The translations under genes were made by a program, and so were the position numbers. Of a stretch of 64,000 nucleotides of DNA, positions 53,663-63,288 are shown one piece after another. Positions within the stretch are counted from its first letter, which is position 1. Each line of letters opens with the position of its first letter. The notes beneath the pieces are model-generated. The model saw nothing but the letters and a program-made list of their open reading frames with translations, ran no database searches and was not told where the DNA came from. The stretch is from Serinicoccus kebangsaanensis (GTDB taxonomy: Bacteria > Actinomycetota > Actinomycetes > Actinomycetales > Dermatophilaceae), in the NCBI RefSeq assembly GCF_008919445.1, contig NZ_VSLG01000001.1, forward strand, positions 326,421 to 390,420, written 5' to 3'.

Positions 53663-54442
53663 TCAGCCGTAGGACCCACCGGTCTGTCGGCGGAAGACCT
53701 CGTCCAGCGCCGCGCGCGTGGCCTTGGGGACCCCAGCCTCCCGCATCAAAATGGCGAGCTGCTCGTTGCCGCCACCCGGTGTCGCGTGCCCCCGCAGCAG
53801 CTCTCCCAGGTCCACGTCGCCCTGCCCCAGGGGCGCCGCGACCTGCGCGAAGCTCTGCCCGAGCAGCCGCTCCGCATCCGGCCGCGCCATCCCGTGGTCG
53901 GTGAGGAAGGTCGCGACGGTCCCGAGGTAGTCGAAGAAGGGCGCGACGGTGCCCAGGCCGGTGGCGACGGCGTCGAACTCCTCGTCGCTGCCCACCGCGA
54001 GCACACCTCCCGTGCGCTCGAAGACGGTGCGCGCCTCCGGCAGGTCGGGACGCAGCGGGGTCGACCAGGCGCGGACCGCGGTGGCGACCATCGGCACCGC
54101 CCGGGCCGTGCGGTGGGCGGGCGCGACCGCAGCGGCCAGGTCCGGCGCGGAGAGTCCCGTCACAGCGCTCACCACCGTCTGGTCCGGGCGCCAGGACAGG
54201 TCCGCGAGCAGACCGGCATCCTGTCGCCGCAGGCACACCAGCACGACGTCGGCGCGGTCGAGCACGGCCTGGTTGTCCGGGCCGACCTCGACACCGGGGT
54301 AGGCCCGCGCCAGCCGCTCGCCTGCCTCCGCCCCGCGGGGCGACAGCACGACCGGTGGCGGGTCGTCGACCCCCTCGCACAACCCGGTGACGATCGCGGA
54401 GGCGATCGCCCCGACGCCGAGGATGCCGATGGTTGAGGTCAT
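53663..54442 (-). CDS. Pyrroline-5-carboxylate reductase-like protein
   Basis: The 259-residue protein has an NAD(P)-binding Rossmann start (IGILGVGAIASAIVTGL) and a C-terminal helical dimer domain ending in TPGGGNEQLAIL, the P5CR signature in variant form (TPGGTT is usual). It may make proline or reduce another imine. The GNEQ change suggests a paralogue rather than the housekeeping ProC. Confidence 0.75.
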   Translation of the reverse strand: MTSTIGILGVGAIASAIVTGLCEGVDDPPPVVLSPRGAEAGERLARAYPGVEVGPDNQAVLDRADVVLVCLRRQDAGLLADLSWRPDQTVVSAVTGLSAPDLAAAVAPAHRTARAVPMVATAVRAWSTPLRPDLPEARTVFERTGGVLAVGSDEEFDAVATGLGTVAPFFDYLGTVATFLTDHGMARPDAERLLGQSFAQVAAPLGQGDVDLGELLRGHATPGGGNEQLAILMREAGVPKATRAALDEVFRRQTGGSYG

Positions 54443-54486
54443 GACGTCAGCCTCGCACGCGGCGCCACCCGCTCCGTCGCGTGCCC

Positions 54487-55209
54487 TCAGGGCAGGGCGG
54501 CGACGACCTGGTCCAGGCTCACCCGCGGGCCGGTGAAGAAGGGGGTCTCCTCGCGCACGTGCAGCCTGGCGTCGGTGGCCCGCAGCTCGCGCATGAGGTC
54601 CACGATCCGGTGCAGCTCGTCGGCCTCGAAGGCCAGGAGGAACTCGTAGTCACCCAGGGCGAAGCTGGCCAGCGTGTTGGCGAGCACGTCCTTGTAGTCC
54701 CGCGCCGCCATCCCGTGCTCCCGCAGCATCCGCGAGCGCTCCCCGGCATCCATGACATACCAGTCGTAGGACCGCACGAAGGGGTAGACGCACAGGTAGG
54801 CCTTCGGCTCCGCCCCGGAGAGGAACGCCGGCACGTGGCCCCGGTTGAACTCCGCGGGCCGGTGGATGGCCACGTTGCTCCACACCGGCTCCAGGTGCTG
54901 GCCCAGGTGGGTCTGCCGGAAGCGCTGGTATGCCGTCTGCACCGTCTCGACGCGCTCCGCGTGCCACCAGATGAGCAGGTCCGCGTCCGCCCGCAGGGCG
55001 GACACGTCGTAGACCCCGCGGATGACCAGACCGTCCTGCTCGAGCGCGGCGAAGAGCTCACCGACCTCCGTCGCCAGCGCGGCGCGCGCCTTGCCCTGCG
55101 GCAGCGGGGCAGCGGCGCGGAAGACGGAGTAGGCGGCATAGCGGATCGAGGCGTTGATCTCCTCGGCCTGCTCGGGGGTGGGGTGGGTGTAGTCGGACAT
55201 GTCCCTCAT
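54487..55209 (-). CDS. hemQ: Coproheme decarboxylase HemQ (chlorite-dismutase family)
   Basis: The ATG at 55209 overlaps the stop of the upstream oxidase gene and gives 240 residues; an ATG at 55200 is the alternative. Family blocks include [33 protein letters not shown] and the helix [15 protein letters not shown], which supplies the proximal histidine. Actinobacterial HemQ converts coproheme to heme b with peroxide, the last step of the coproporphyrin-dependent route. The gene order supports this: the flavin oxidase is directly upstream and hemE is 2.5 kb away. Confidence 0.92.
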   Translation of the reverse strand: MRDMSDYTHPTPEQAEEINASIRYAAYSVFRAAAPLPQGKARAALATEVGELFAALEQDGLVIRGVYDVSALRADADLLIWWHAERVETVQTAYQRFRQTHLGQHLEPVWSNVAIHRPAEFNRGHVPAFLSGAEPKAYLCVYPFVRSYDWYVMDAGERSRMLREHGMAARDYKDVLANTLASFALGDYEFLLAFEADELHRIVDLMRELRATDARLHVREETPFFTGPRVSLDQVVAALP

Positions 55210-56621
55210 TGTGCTGGGTGCAGGTCCGCCACGGCCCGGCGGGCCGAGGCGATGCAGGCCGGGATCCCGACGCCGTCGTAGGTGGCGCCGCAGACCGCCA
55301 GTCCGGGCACCTCGGCCACCGCCTCCCGCACCTGCGCGACCAGGTCCACGTGGCCCACGGCATACTGCGGCAGCGCACCTCCCCACCGCTGAACGTCCGC
55401 GTCGACCGGGGCCGGCAGGGGTCGACCGAGCGCGTCGGACAGGTCGGCGAGCGCGGCGTCGACCAGCTCGGCGTCCGGCCGCTGCAGGGTCGCCTCCTCG
55501 CCGTGCCGCCCGATCGAGGCTCGCAGCAGGACCAGATCCCTGGCGCGGCCGGGATCGCCCGCGTCCAGCCCCAGCTCACGCACCCAGTCCCACTTGGTGG
55601 CGCTGAAGGTCGCCGCCTTGATGACCCGCTGCTCGACCGGAGGCACGAGGAAACCCGACCCGCGCAGCGCCCCCAGCGGCTCGGCCTCGAAGGCGAGGCT
55701 CAGCACCGCCATCGAGGCGGTCTCGACGGTCGCCAGCGCCCCGGCGGCGGTGGGCGCGACCTGCTCCAGCAGCCGTGCCGCGGGGGCCGGTGGCAGGGCC
55801 AAAACAACCCGGTCGGCGCGGTAGGCGGTCGGGTCGGGGCGCGGACCGGTCACCACCTCGAAGCCCCCGTCAGCGGTGCGGGTCAGCTCCCGGACCGTCG
55901 TCCCCGTCCTGATCTGCACCTCGCGGTCGCACAGCGCCTGCGCGAGGGTGGTGGGCAGACGGTGCAGCCCCCCACGGACCCCGGCGAAGACCGGGGCGGC
56001 GGGACCATCACCCGGCGCGAGCGGGAGCAACCGGGCGACGGCGTCCTGCAGCCGCTCGCCGCGCTGCGCCGCCCGGAGCAGCCCCGGGACGGCGGCCCGG
56101 GCCGAGAGCAGACGCGCGTGGCCGGCATACACCCCGCCGAGCAGGGGCTCGACCAGCCGGTCGGTCAGCGCCGTCCCGAGGCGTGCCGCGACGAGGTCGC
56201 CGACGCTCACGTCGTCGGCCTCCAGCGGGTCCGCCGGCTCGGCCAGGGCACGGGCGACCTCGCCGTCGGTGAGCAGGCCGGCGAGTCCGCGCGGGTCGGC
56301 CGGCACCCCCATGAGCGTCCGCGGCGGCAGCGGCTGCAGCACCCCGCGACTCCACACCTGCGCCCGCGCCGGGGTCGGATGGGCGAGGTCCGCCCCGAGC
56401 CCGGCGCGCCGCAGCAGGTCCACCCCCTCGGGCCGACGGGCCAGCATCGCCTCGGCCCCGACGTCGACCTCCCGCCCGGCCAGGCTCCCGGCGCGCAGCT
56501 TCCCGCCGACCCGGTCGCTCCCCTCCAGGACGGTGACCCGGCCCTCGCCGTCGGCGTCGACCAGGGCCTGCGCCGCCGCCAGTCCGCTGATGCCGCCGCC
56601 GAGGACCAGGGTGGACGTCAT
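55206..56621 (-). CDS. hemY: Coproporphyrinogen III oxidase (HemY/HemG type)
   Basis: ATG 56621 gives 471 residues. The FAD-binding start [15 protein letters not shown], the GGKLRAG motif, the [11 protein letters not shown] segment and the C-terminal [15 protein letters not shown] are those of the oxygen-dependent oxidase. In Gram-positive bacteria it oxidises coproporphyrinogen III to coproporphyrin III for the HemH-HemQ route. It is translationally coupled to hemQ. hemH is not in the window. Confidence 0.92.
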   Translation of the reverse strand: MTSTLVLGGGISGLAAAQALVDADGEGRVTVLEGSDRVGGKLRAGSLAGREVDVGAEAMLARRPEGVDLLRRAGLGADLAHPTPARAQVWSRGVLQPLPPRTLMGVPADPRGLAGLLTDGEVARALAEPADPLEADDVSVGDLVAARLGTALTDRLVEPLLGGVYAGHARLLSARAAVPGLLRAAQRGERLQDAVARLLPLAPGDGPAAPVFAGVRGGLHRLPTTLAQALCDREVQIRTGTTVRELTRTADGGFEVVTGPRPDPTAYRADRVVLALPPAPAARLLEQVAPTAAGALATVETASMAVLSLAFEAEPLGALRGSGFLVPPVEQRVIKAATFSATKWDWVRELGLDAGDPGRARDLVLLRASIGRHGEEATLQRPDAELVDAALADLSDALGRPLPAPVDADVQRWGGALPQYAVGHVDLVAQVREAVAEVPGLAVCGATYDGVGIPACIASARRAVADLHPAQ

Positions 56622-56782
56622 GCCGTCCAGCGTCTCACCACGCCGCCGTGACCCGACCGTGACCCCCTCGTGGTGATCGTGCCCGGATCGTGACCCGGGT
56701 GCAGGAACGTGCCGCGCCCGGACCTCCGTCCCAGCCACGACGCCGCCGGGACCGGCCCGCGGCGGTGGCGAGAGGCTGGGCG

Positions 56783-57706
56783 ATGACCGCACGACTGATG
56801 ACGGCGCTGGTGGCGATGGTGCTCCTGCTGGCGGGATGCTCCGCAGATGGCTCGGGCGGCTCGGACGACTCGGCCGCCGAGGCGGCCTCCTCCCCCGGCG
56901 GTGAGGCCGACGGCGGCGACGCCGCGTCCGAGGGCGAGTCGGCCGACGGGTCCGGCGAGGAGTCGCGCGGCGCGGCCGCCGACCTCGGCCCGACCGTCGC
57001 GGACGGCGAGGCTCCGCTCATGGTGCGCAGCGTGGAGCTGGAGATGGTCGTCGAGGACGTGGCGGCCGCCGTCACCCGGGCACGGGCCACCACCACCGGG
57101 GCCGGGGGCTTCGTCTCCTCCGAGGACGTCTCCCCCGCGACCGGGACGCGGACCGGCTACGGCTCCCTCGTCCTGCGCGTCCCCGCCGCGGACCTGGACC
57201 AGGTCGTGACCAGCCTGTCCGAGCTGGGCGAGGTCCGGGCCAGCCGCAGCAACGCCGACGACGTGACGGCCGAGTACCGCGACGTCGAGGCCCGGATCGC
57301 CACCATGGAAGCCGGCGCGACCCGGTTGCGCGAGCTGGTGGCCGAGGCCGCGAACCTCGAGGACATCGCCGCCCTGGAACGCGAGCTGACCGACCGCGAG
57401 GCCGAGCTCGACGCCCTCAAGGCCCGGATGCAGGTGCTCTCCGACGACGTCGCCCGCTCCACCATCACGCTGCACCTGGCGGAGGAGTCCGAGGACCTGG
57501 ACGAGGTCGTCCCCGACACCGGCTTCGTCGCCGGCCTGTCGCAGGGCTGGTCCGCCTTCACCACCTCGGTGACCATGCTGCTGACCGCCCTCGGCGCCCT
57601 GCTCCCCTTCCTCGTCCTCGCGGCCGCCGTGCTCGTCCCGGCGCTGGTCTGGCACCGTCGCCGGCGGGCGGCCAGCACCCCCGACCGTGAGACGATCGAG
57701 GAGTGA
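56783..57706 (+). CDS. DUF4349 lipoprotein
   Basis: ATG 56783 gives 307 residues. A lipoprotein signal peptide ends in LLLAGC (Cys about residue 15), then comes a Ser/Gly/Asp/Glu-rich linker to residue 75, a DUF4349 domain ([28 protein letters not shown]) with a coiled coil (about residues 170-220), and a C-terminal membrane helix ([19 protein letters not shown]). The family is exported and of unknown function. Its stop overlaps hemE, though a role in heme synthesis is not implied. Confidence 0.87.
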   Translation: MTARLMTALVAMVLLLAGCSADGSGGSDDSAAEAASSPGGEADGGDAASEGESADGSGEESRGAAADLGPTVADGEAPLMVRSVELEMVVEDVAAAVTRARATTTGAGGFVSSEDVSPATGTRTGYGSLVLRVPAADLDQVVTSLSELGEVRASRSNADDVTAEYRDVEARIATMEAGATRLRELVAEAANLEDIAALERELTDREAELDALKARMQVLSDDVARSTITLHLAEESEDLDEVVPDTGFVAGLSQGWSAFTTSVTMLLTALGALLPFLVLAAAVLVPALVWHRRRRAASTPDRETIEE

Positions 57707-58770
57707 CCTCCCCCGCGACACCGACGCTCGACCCGTCCCGCGCCGGCGCCGACAGCACCCTGGTGCGCGCCGCCCGGCAGCTCCCCACACCGCATACCCC
57801 GGTCTGGTTCATGCGGCAGGCGGGACGGTCGCTGCCGGAGTACCGCGAGCTGCGCCGGGACGTGCCGATGCTCACCAGCTGCCGCACCCCCGAGCTGGTC
57901 ACCGAGATCACGCTGCAGCCGGTGCGGCGGCACGGGGTGGACGCGGCGATCTTCTTCAGCGACATCGTCGTCCCGCTGCAGGCCGTCGGCGTCGACGTCG
58001 ACATCGTGCCAGGCACCGGCCCGGTCATCGCCCACCCGATCCGGGCCCGGGCGGACCTGGACCGGCTCCCGGAGCTCACGCCCGAGCACGTGCCGGACAT
58101 CGCGGAGTCGGTGCGGCTGCTCGTCGCCGAGCTGGGGCATACCCCGCTCATCGGCTTCGCGGGCGCCCCGTTCACCCTCGCGTCCTACCTGGTCGAGGGT
58201 GGCCCGTCGAAGAACCACGAGCGCACCAAGGCCCTGATGCACGGGGACCCCCAGCTGTGGAGCGACCTGTGCGCGCGGCTGGCGCAGATCTCCGGCGCCT
58301 TCCTCCGGGTCCAGGCGGGCGCGGGCGCCGGCGCCGTGCAGCTCTTCGACTCCTGGGCGGGGCACCTGTCCCGCGCCGACTACCTGCGCCACGTCGAGCC
58401 GCACAGCCGCGCCGTGCTCGAGGGCGTCGCCGACCTCGGGGTGCCGCGCATCCACTTCGGGGTCGGGACCGGGGAGCTGCTGCCCGCCATGGCGCGGGCC
58501 GGGGCGGACGTCATCGGCGTCGACTACCGGGTGAGCCTGACCGACGCGGTGCAGCGGACGGAGGGGCGGTATGCCGTGCAGGGCAACCTCGATCCGGCGC
58601 TGCTCTTCGCGCCGTGGGAGGCGCTCGAGGCGCGGGTGCGCGAGATCGTGGACGAGGGGCGTGAGGCACCGGGCCACATCTTCAACCTCGGGCACGGCGT
58701 GCTCCCGGACACGGACCCGACCGTGCTGACCCGGGTGGTCGAGCTGGTGCACGAGGTGTCCGCGCGGTAG
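57703..58770 (+). CDS. hemE: Uroporphyrinogen decarboxylase
   Basis: GTG 57703 overlaps the previous stop and gives 355 residues. Both family signatures are present: [15 protein letters not shown] and [17 protein letters not shown], with the catalytic Asp in [10 protein letters not shown]. It removes four acetate carboxyls from uroporphyrinogen III to give coproporphyrinogen III, the substrate of the oxidase encoded at 55206-56621. A 32-bp repeat array follows its stop. Confidence 0.96.
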   Translation: MTSPATPTLDPSRAGADSTLVRAARQLPTPHTPVWFMRQAGRSLPEYRELRRDVPMLTSCRTPELVTEITLQPVRRHGVDAAIFFSDIVVPLQAVGVDVDIVPGTGPVIAHPIRARADLDRLPELTPEHVPDIAESVRLLVAELGHTPLIGFAGAPFTLASYLVEGGPSKNHERTKALMHGDPQLWSDLCARLAQISGAFLRVQAGAGAGAVQLFDSWAGHLSRADYLRHVEPHSRAVLEGVADLGVPRIHFGVGTGELLPAMARAGADVIGVDYRVSLTDAVQRTEGRYAVQGNLDPALLFAPWEALEARVREIVDEGREAPGHIFNLGHGVLPDTDPTVLTRVVELVHEVSAR

Positions 58771-58775
58771 GAGCC

Positions 58776-58870
58776 AACCACGAGCGACGCCCGGTGGGTC
58801 CAGAGCCAACCACAGGCGACGCTCGGTGGGTCAGGAGGCAACCACGAGCGACGCTCGGTCGGGGGTGGGC
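58776..58870. repeat. Array of three 32-bp intergenic repeats
   Basis: Units begin at 58776, 58808 and 58840 (core AACCACGAGCGACGCTCGGT and variants), again exactly 32 bp apart. They match the inverted units at 11403-11498. They fill the gap between the convergent genes hemE and rnd, and the last unit runs up to the rnd stop, just as the array near 11.4 kb runs up to the galK stop. Confidence 0.88.
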
Positions 58871-58872
58871 GG

Positions 58873-60135
58873 TCAGGGGTGGGCGGTGAGCGCCTCGACC
58901 AGGATCGGGACCACGAGCTCGCGCTGCCACGGGCGGGCGCCCAGCTCGGCCGTCGCGGCGTCCACCGCGTCGGCGTCATGCTCCTCGGGCGGACGCCACA
59001 GCACCCGCCGGACGACGTCGGGGGTCATGAGGTTCTCGACCGGGATCTCCAGCCGGTCGGACAGGTCGGCGAGGTCGGCCCGCACCCGGGTGAGCCGCTC
59101 CGCGGCGGCCGGCTCCCGCTCGGCCCAGGCGCGCGGGGGCGGCGGCGTGTCGCCGCGACGCGCCGGCTCGGGGAGCTCCTCCTCGGGCAGCTGGGCCGCG
59201 GTCTTGATCGCGGCGAGCCAGGCCCGCTGGTGCCGGAGCAGCCCCTGCTCGGCCCGTCGCTGCCGGGTGCGCGAGCTCTCCTTGCGGTCCGACCCCAGCC
59301 CGGAGGCCTGCGCCGGCATCCGGTGGGCCAGGTCGATGAGCGTGCCGTCCGGCAGCACCCGTGCCGCGGGCACGTCCCGCTCCTGCGCGATCCGGTCGCG
59401 CGTCAGCCACAGCTCCCGCAGCGCGCCCAGGGCGCGCCGCTTGCGCAGCCGGTGCACGCCGGTCGTCCGGCGCCAGGCGTCGGGGTCGTCCGGCCCGGGC
59501 GGCCCGGTGAAGTGGCACAGCGCGGCGAACTCCTGCTCCGCCCAGTCCAGCTTGCCCTGCTCGCGCAGGTCGCGCTCCATCCGCTCGCGCAGCGGCACCA
59601 GCAGCTCGACGTCCAGCGCGGCATACCGCAGCCACGGCTCGGGCAGCGGCCGGGTGGACCAGTCGACCGCGGAGTGCTCCTTGGCGAGCGTCACCCCGAG
59701 GTAGTACTCGAGCACCGCCGACAGCCCGACCCGCGGCAACCCGGCCAGCCGCGCCCCGAGCTCGGTGTCGAAGAGCCCGCGGGGGCGCATACCGACCTCG
59801 GCCAGGCACGGGATGTCCTGGGTGGCCGCGTGCAGCACCCAGTCGGCCCCGGCCAGGGCCTCGTCGACATCGCCGAGACCGTCGAAGACGGTGGGGTCGA
59901 CCAGCCACGTCCCGGCGCCCTCACGGCGCAGCTGGATGAGGTATGCCCGTTGGCCGTACCGGTAGCCCGACGCGCGTTCCGCGTCGACGGCGACCGGGCC
60001 GCGCCCCTCGTGCAGCGCGGCGAGCAGTGCCTCCTTGCCGGCGACGGTGTCCACCACGCCGGGTATGCCGTCGGGCGGCGTCTCGAGGCGCTCGTAGTCG
60101 CTGCCGGGGTCCTCGTCCGTGAGGTCTCGGGTCAT
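58873..60135 (-). CDS. rnd: Ribonuclease D family 3'-5' exonuclease
   Basis: ATG 60135 gives 420 residues. The DEDDy exonuclease motifs are VAVDAERASGY (Exo I), HAATQDIPCL (Exo II) and YAALDVELL (Exo III), followed by two HRDC-like helical domains. RNase D trims tRNA and other RNA 3' ends. The long actinobacterial form is as expected. It follows the DUF3000 gene by one base. Confidence 0.92.
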   Translation of the reverse strand: MTRDLTDEDPGSDYERLETPPDGIPGVVDTVAGKEALLAALHEGRGPVAVDAERASGYRYGQRAYLIQLRREGAGTWLVDPTVFDGLGDVDEALAGADWVLHAATQDIPCLAEVGMRPRGLFDTELGARLAGLPRVGLSAVLEYYLGVTLAKEHSAVDWSTRPLPEPWLRYAALDVELLVPLRERMERDLREQGKLDWAEQEFAALCHFTGPPGPDDPDAWRRTTGVHRLRKRRALGALRELWLTRDRIAQERDVPAARVLPDGTLIDLAHRMPAQASGLGSDRKESSRTRQRRAEQGLLRHQRAWLAAIKTAAQLPEEELPEPARRGDTPPPPRAWAEREPAAAERLTRVRADLADLSDRLEIPVENLMTPDVVRRVLWRPPEEHDADAVDAATAELGARPWQRELVVPILVEALTAHP

Positions 60136-60136
60136 C

Positions 60137-60778
60137 TCAGCGGCGGACCCCCGTGAGGGCCACCACACCGTCCGGGAGCGGGGGCAGACCCGCGAGGGTG
60201 CAGAGCAGGTCGCCCCACGCCCCGAGGTGGGCGGCGAGCTCACGGGCCTCGTCGCCGTCGGTGAGCACCGGGGTCCACGACGCGCGGATCTCCAGCTCGA
60301 CGGTGGGCTGGCGGTCGGCGAGCGCCCCGAAGCTCTCCGAGGTGACGCAGGTGACCGTCCCGGCCGCGGCGGCCCACCCCAGGGCGGCCTCGTCCAGCGC
60401 GTCGGTCAGCCAGGACCACCCCGCCTGGCCCGCGAGCGGGTCGTGCCCGACCTCGGGCTCCATCTGCGCCTTGGCGTAGGTGACGGCGCGCCAGGTCCCC
60501 TCCCAGGGCTCCGGGCCGTCCGGGTCGTGCAGGACGACGAACCGCCCGGTGGCGATGGGGTCCTCGTCCTCGAGCCGGGAGGGGATCACCTCTCCGGACA
60601 GCGCCACGGCGTGCGGTGCCAGCCGGCTCGGCGCGGGCACCTCCTCCAGGATGAGCTCGGGCCTGACCTGTGCCGCCCGGATCCCCTCCAGGCCCCGCTG
60701 GAAGACACCCGGCTCGGGCGCGCCCTGGCCACCCGCGGCGCGCTGCCGCGGTCGCTGGTCGGAGATCCGGCTCACCAC
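60137..60778 (-). CDS. DUF3000 protein
   Basis: The 213-residue protein matches actinobacterial DUF3000 (LEEVPAPSRLAPHAVALSG; DPIATGRFVVLHDPDGPE; GTWRAVTYAKAQMEPEVG). It has no membrane segment or catalytic motif and is typically next to rnd, as here. Function is unknown. Confidence 0.9.
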   Translation of the reverse strand: MVSRISDQRPRQRAAGGQGAPEPGVFQRGLEGIRAAQVRPELILEEVPAPSRLAPHAVALSGEVIPSRLEDEDPIATGRFVVLHDPDGPEPWEGTWRAVTYAKAQMEPEVGHDPLAGQAGWSWLTDALDEAALGWAAAAGTVTCVTSESFGALADRQPTVELEIRASWTPVLTDGDEARELAAHLGAWGDLLCTLAGLPPLPDGVVALTGVRR

Positions 60779-60904
60779 CCCTCCAGCCTAGGACGCCGGA
60801 GCCGTGGCCGACAGCAGCGCAACGCCGCGATCGACCGGCGACCGGTGCCCGACCCACCCCCACCCGTTCAGGGATATCTCATATATGTGATCTACAGTGG
60901 CAGG

Positions 60905-62434
60905 ATGACTGAGAGCTACCTGTCCCGCATCGGGGGGCTGATCCGCGACGCCCGCCGCCACAAGGACCTCACCCAGGCCGAGCTGGCCGAGCTGCTGAGC
61001 ACCAGCCAGAGCGCGGTCGCCCGGATCGAGCAGGGCAAGCAGAACCTCTCCCTGGAGATGATCGCGCGGATCGGCGAGAAGCTCGACTCGGAGATCGTCC
61101 AGGTCTCCTCGGGCATCCCGCAGAACCTGCGCATCGAGGGCGGCGTCAAGCTCTCCGGGGCGATCGACGTCCGGACCTCCAAGAACGCCGCGGTGGCCCT
61201 GCTCTGCGCCTCGCTGCTCAACAAGGGGCGGACCACGCTGCGCAACCTCGCCCGGATCGAGGAGGTCAACCGGATCACCGAGGTGCTGACCAGCATCGGC
61301 TTCAAGATCCGCTGGCTCCCGGACTCCTCCGACCTGGAGATCGTCCCGCCGGAGAAGATCGACCTGGGTTCGATGGACGAGGCCGCGGCCCGACGCACCC
61401 GCACCATCATCATGTTCCTCGGCCCGCTCATGCACGAGTTCGACGCCTTCGAGCTGCCGTATGCCGGTGGCTGCGACCTCGGCACCCGCACCGTCGAGCC
61501 GCACATGATCGCGCTGCGGCACTTCGGCCTCGACGTCACCGCGACCACGGGCAGCTACCACGCCACCGTGGACGACTCCGTCTCGCCGACCAAGCCGATC
61601 GTGCTCACCGAGCGCGGCGACACCGTGACCGAGAACGTCCTGCTGGCCGCGGCCCGGCACACCGGCACCACGGTGATCCGCAACGCCAGCTCCAACTACA
61701 TGGTCCAGGACCTCTGCGTCTTCCTGCAGCAGCTCGGGGTGAGCATCGAGGGGATCGGCACCACCACCCTCACCGTCACCGGGGTGGACCGGGTCGACAC
61801 CGACATCGAGTACGCCCCCTCCGAGGACCCGATCGAGGCGATGAGCCTGCTGGCCGCCGCCGTGGTGACCGGGAGCGAGATCACCATCCGGCGGGTGCCG
61901 ATCGAGTTCATGGAGATCGAGCTCGCGGTCCTGGGCACCATGGGCTTCGAGTGCGACCTGTCCGAGGAGTACCCGAGCGCCAACGGGCATACCCGGCTGG
62001 TCGACCTCACCACCTCCCCCGGCCCGCTCAAGGCCCCGCTGGACAAGATCCACCCCCTCCCCTTCCCCGGGCTGAACATCGACAACCTGCCGTTCTTCGC
62101 CATCATCGCGGCGTGCGCGCAGGGGTCGACGCTCATCCACGACTGGGTCTACGAGAACCGCGCGATCTACCTCACCGAGCTCACGACGCTGGGCGCGAAG
62201 GTGCACCTGATGGACCCGCACCGGGTGATGATCGAGGGTCCGACGAAGTGGCGTGCCGGGGAGATCATGTGCCCGCCGGCGCTGCGCCCGGGGGTCGTCA
62301 TCCTGCTCGCGATGCTGGCCGCGCCGGGCACGTCGGTGCTGCGCAACGTCTACGTCATCAACCGCGGCTACGAGGACCTCGCCTCCCGGCTGAACGCGCT
62401 CGGCGCCGAGATCCAGACCTTCCGCGACATCTGA
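60905..62434 (+). CDS. XRE helix-turn-helix fused to MurA-like enolpyruvyl transferase
   Basis: ATG 60905 with GGCAGG six bases upstream gives 509 residues. Residues 8-62 are an XRE domain (RDARRHKDLTQAELAELLST; QSAVARIEQGKQNLS), and residues 75-505 an EPSP-synthase fold related to MurA, which transfers enolpyruvate from PEP to UDP-GlcNAc. The substrate Lys-Asn pair is kept (TSKNAAVALL), as is the Cys in PYAGGCDLGTR. Normal MurA is about 420 residues without a DNA-binding domain. The fusion could be a DNA-binding sensor of a cell-wall precursor or an autoregulated second MurA. It is 1 base ahead of a spermidine-synthase-like gene. Confidence 0.88.
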   Translation: MTESYLSRIGGLIRDARRHKDLTQAELAELLSTSQSAVARIEQGKQNLSLEMIARIGEKLDSEIVQVSSGIPQNLRIEGGVKLSGAIDVRTSKNAAVALLCASLLNKGRTTLRNLARIEEVNRITEVLTSIGFKIRWLPDSSDLEIVPPEKIDLGSMDEAAARRTRTIIMFLGPLMHEFDAFELPYAGGCDLGTRTVEPHMIALRHFGLDVTATTGSYHATVDDSVSPTKPIVLTERGDTVTENVLLAAARHTGTTVIRNASSNYMVQDLCVFLQQLGVSIEGIGTTTLTVTGVDRVDTDIEYAPSEDPIEAMSLLAAAVVTGSEITIRRVPIEFMEIELAVLGTMGFECDLSEEYPSANGHTRLVDLTTSPGPLKAPLDKIHPLPFPGLNIDNLPFFAIIAACAQGSTLIHDWVYENRAIYLTELTTLGAKVHLMDPHRVMIEGPTKWRAGEIMCPPALRPGVVILLAMLAAPGTSVLRNVYVINRGYEDLASRLNALGAEIQTFRDI

Positions 62435-62435
62435 G

Positions 62436-63230
62436 GTGGAGATCGTCTGGGACGAGCGGGGCGGCGCCACGGTCGTCCGGGACGGCCATCCCCAGTCCTA
62501 CGTCGATCCCGACGACCCCGAGCTGCTCGTCTTCGAGTACGTCGAGCACCTCGCCCTGGTGCTGCGGGCGCTGCGTCCGGACCCGGCACCGCTCGCGGTG
62601 ACGCACGTGGGCGGGGCCGGTATGACGCTGGCCCGGTGGGTGCACCGCACCCACCCCGGGTCGCCGCAGATCGTGCTGGAGCCGGACGCCGCCCTCACCG
62701 AGCTGGTGCGCCGCGAGCTCCCGCTCCCCCGCGGCCACCGGATCCGGGTGCGGCCGCAGACCGGCGAGACCGGCATCACCGGCCTCAAGGACGGGTCCGC
62801 CGACCTGGTCGTGGTCGACGCCTACGACGAGGGCCGCGTGCCCGCCGCGCTGGCGGGGCAGTCCTTCGCCCGGGAGGTCGACCGGGTGCTGGCGCCGGAC
62901 GGCCTGCTGCTGGTGAACGGCGCGGACCTGCCCGGGCTGCGCTGGGTGGCCCGCCTCGGCTCCACGCTGCGCACGACGCTCCCCCAGGTGGGGCAGCTGC
63001 TGCTGCGCGAGGTCGCCACCGGCAAGCGCTACGGCAACGTGGTGCTCGTGGCCTCCCGGCAGCCGCTTGACGACGTGACCCTCACCCGCCAGGCGGCGCG
63101 GGCCACCTTCCCGACCCGGTGGCGACCCTCCCCTGAGGTGGCGGCCCTCGAACGGGGCGTCCGACCGTTCGGCGAGACCGGCGAGCCCTCGCCCGCCCCG
63201 CCTGACGCGGGCGCGCTGCGGCTGCGCTGA
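62436..63230 (+). CDS. Spermidine synthase-like methyltransferase-fold protein
   Basis: GTG 62436 gives 264 residues. The nucleotide motif THVGGAGMTLARWV, the acidic LEPD end of strand two and DLVVVDAYDEGRVP are those of spermidine synthase-like proteins. The N-terminal tetramerisation part is reduced, so polyamine synthesis is uncertain; many such actinobacterial proteins have no tested role. It follows the XRE-MurA gene by one base. Confidence 0.78.
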   Translation: MEIVWDERGGATVVRDGHPQSYVDPDDPELLVFEYVEHLALVLRALRPDPAPLAVTHVGGAGMTLARWVHRTHPGSPQIVLEPDAALTELVRRELPLPRGHRIRVRPQTGETGITGLKDGSADLVVVDAYDEGRVPAALAGQSFAREVDRVLAPDGLLLVNGADLPGLRWVARLGSTLRTTLPQVGQLLLREVATGKRYGNVVLVASRQPLDDVTLTRQAARATFPTRWRPSPEVAALERGVRPFGETGEPSPAPPDAGALRLR

Positions 63231-63288
63231 CCTCGGGCGGTGGGTTCGGGGAAACCTCGCCGTCATCTGGCGGCCGTAGCCTGGAGGT

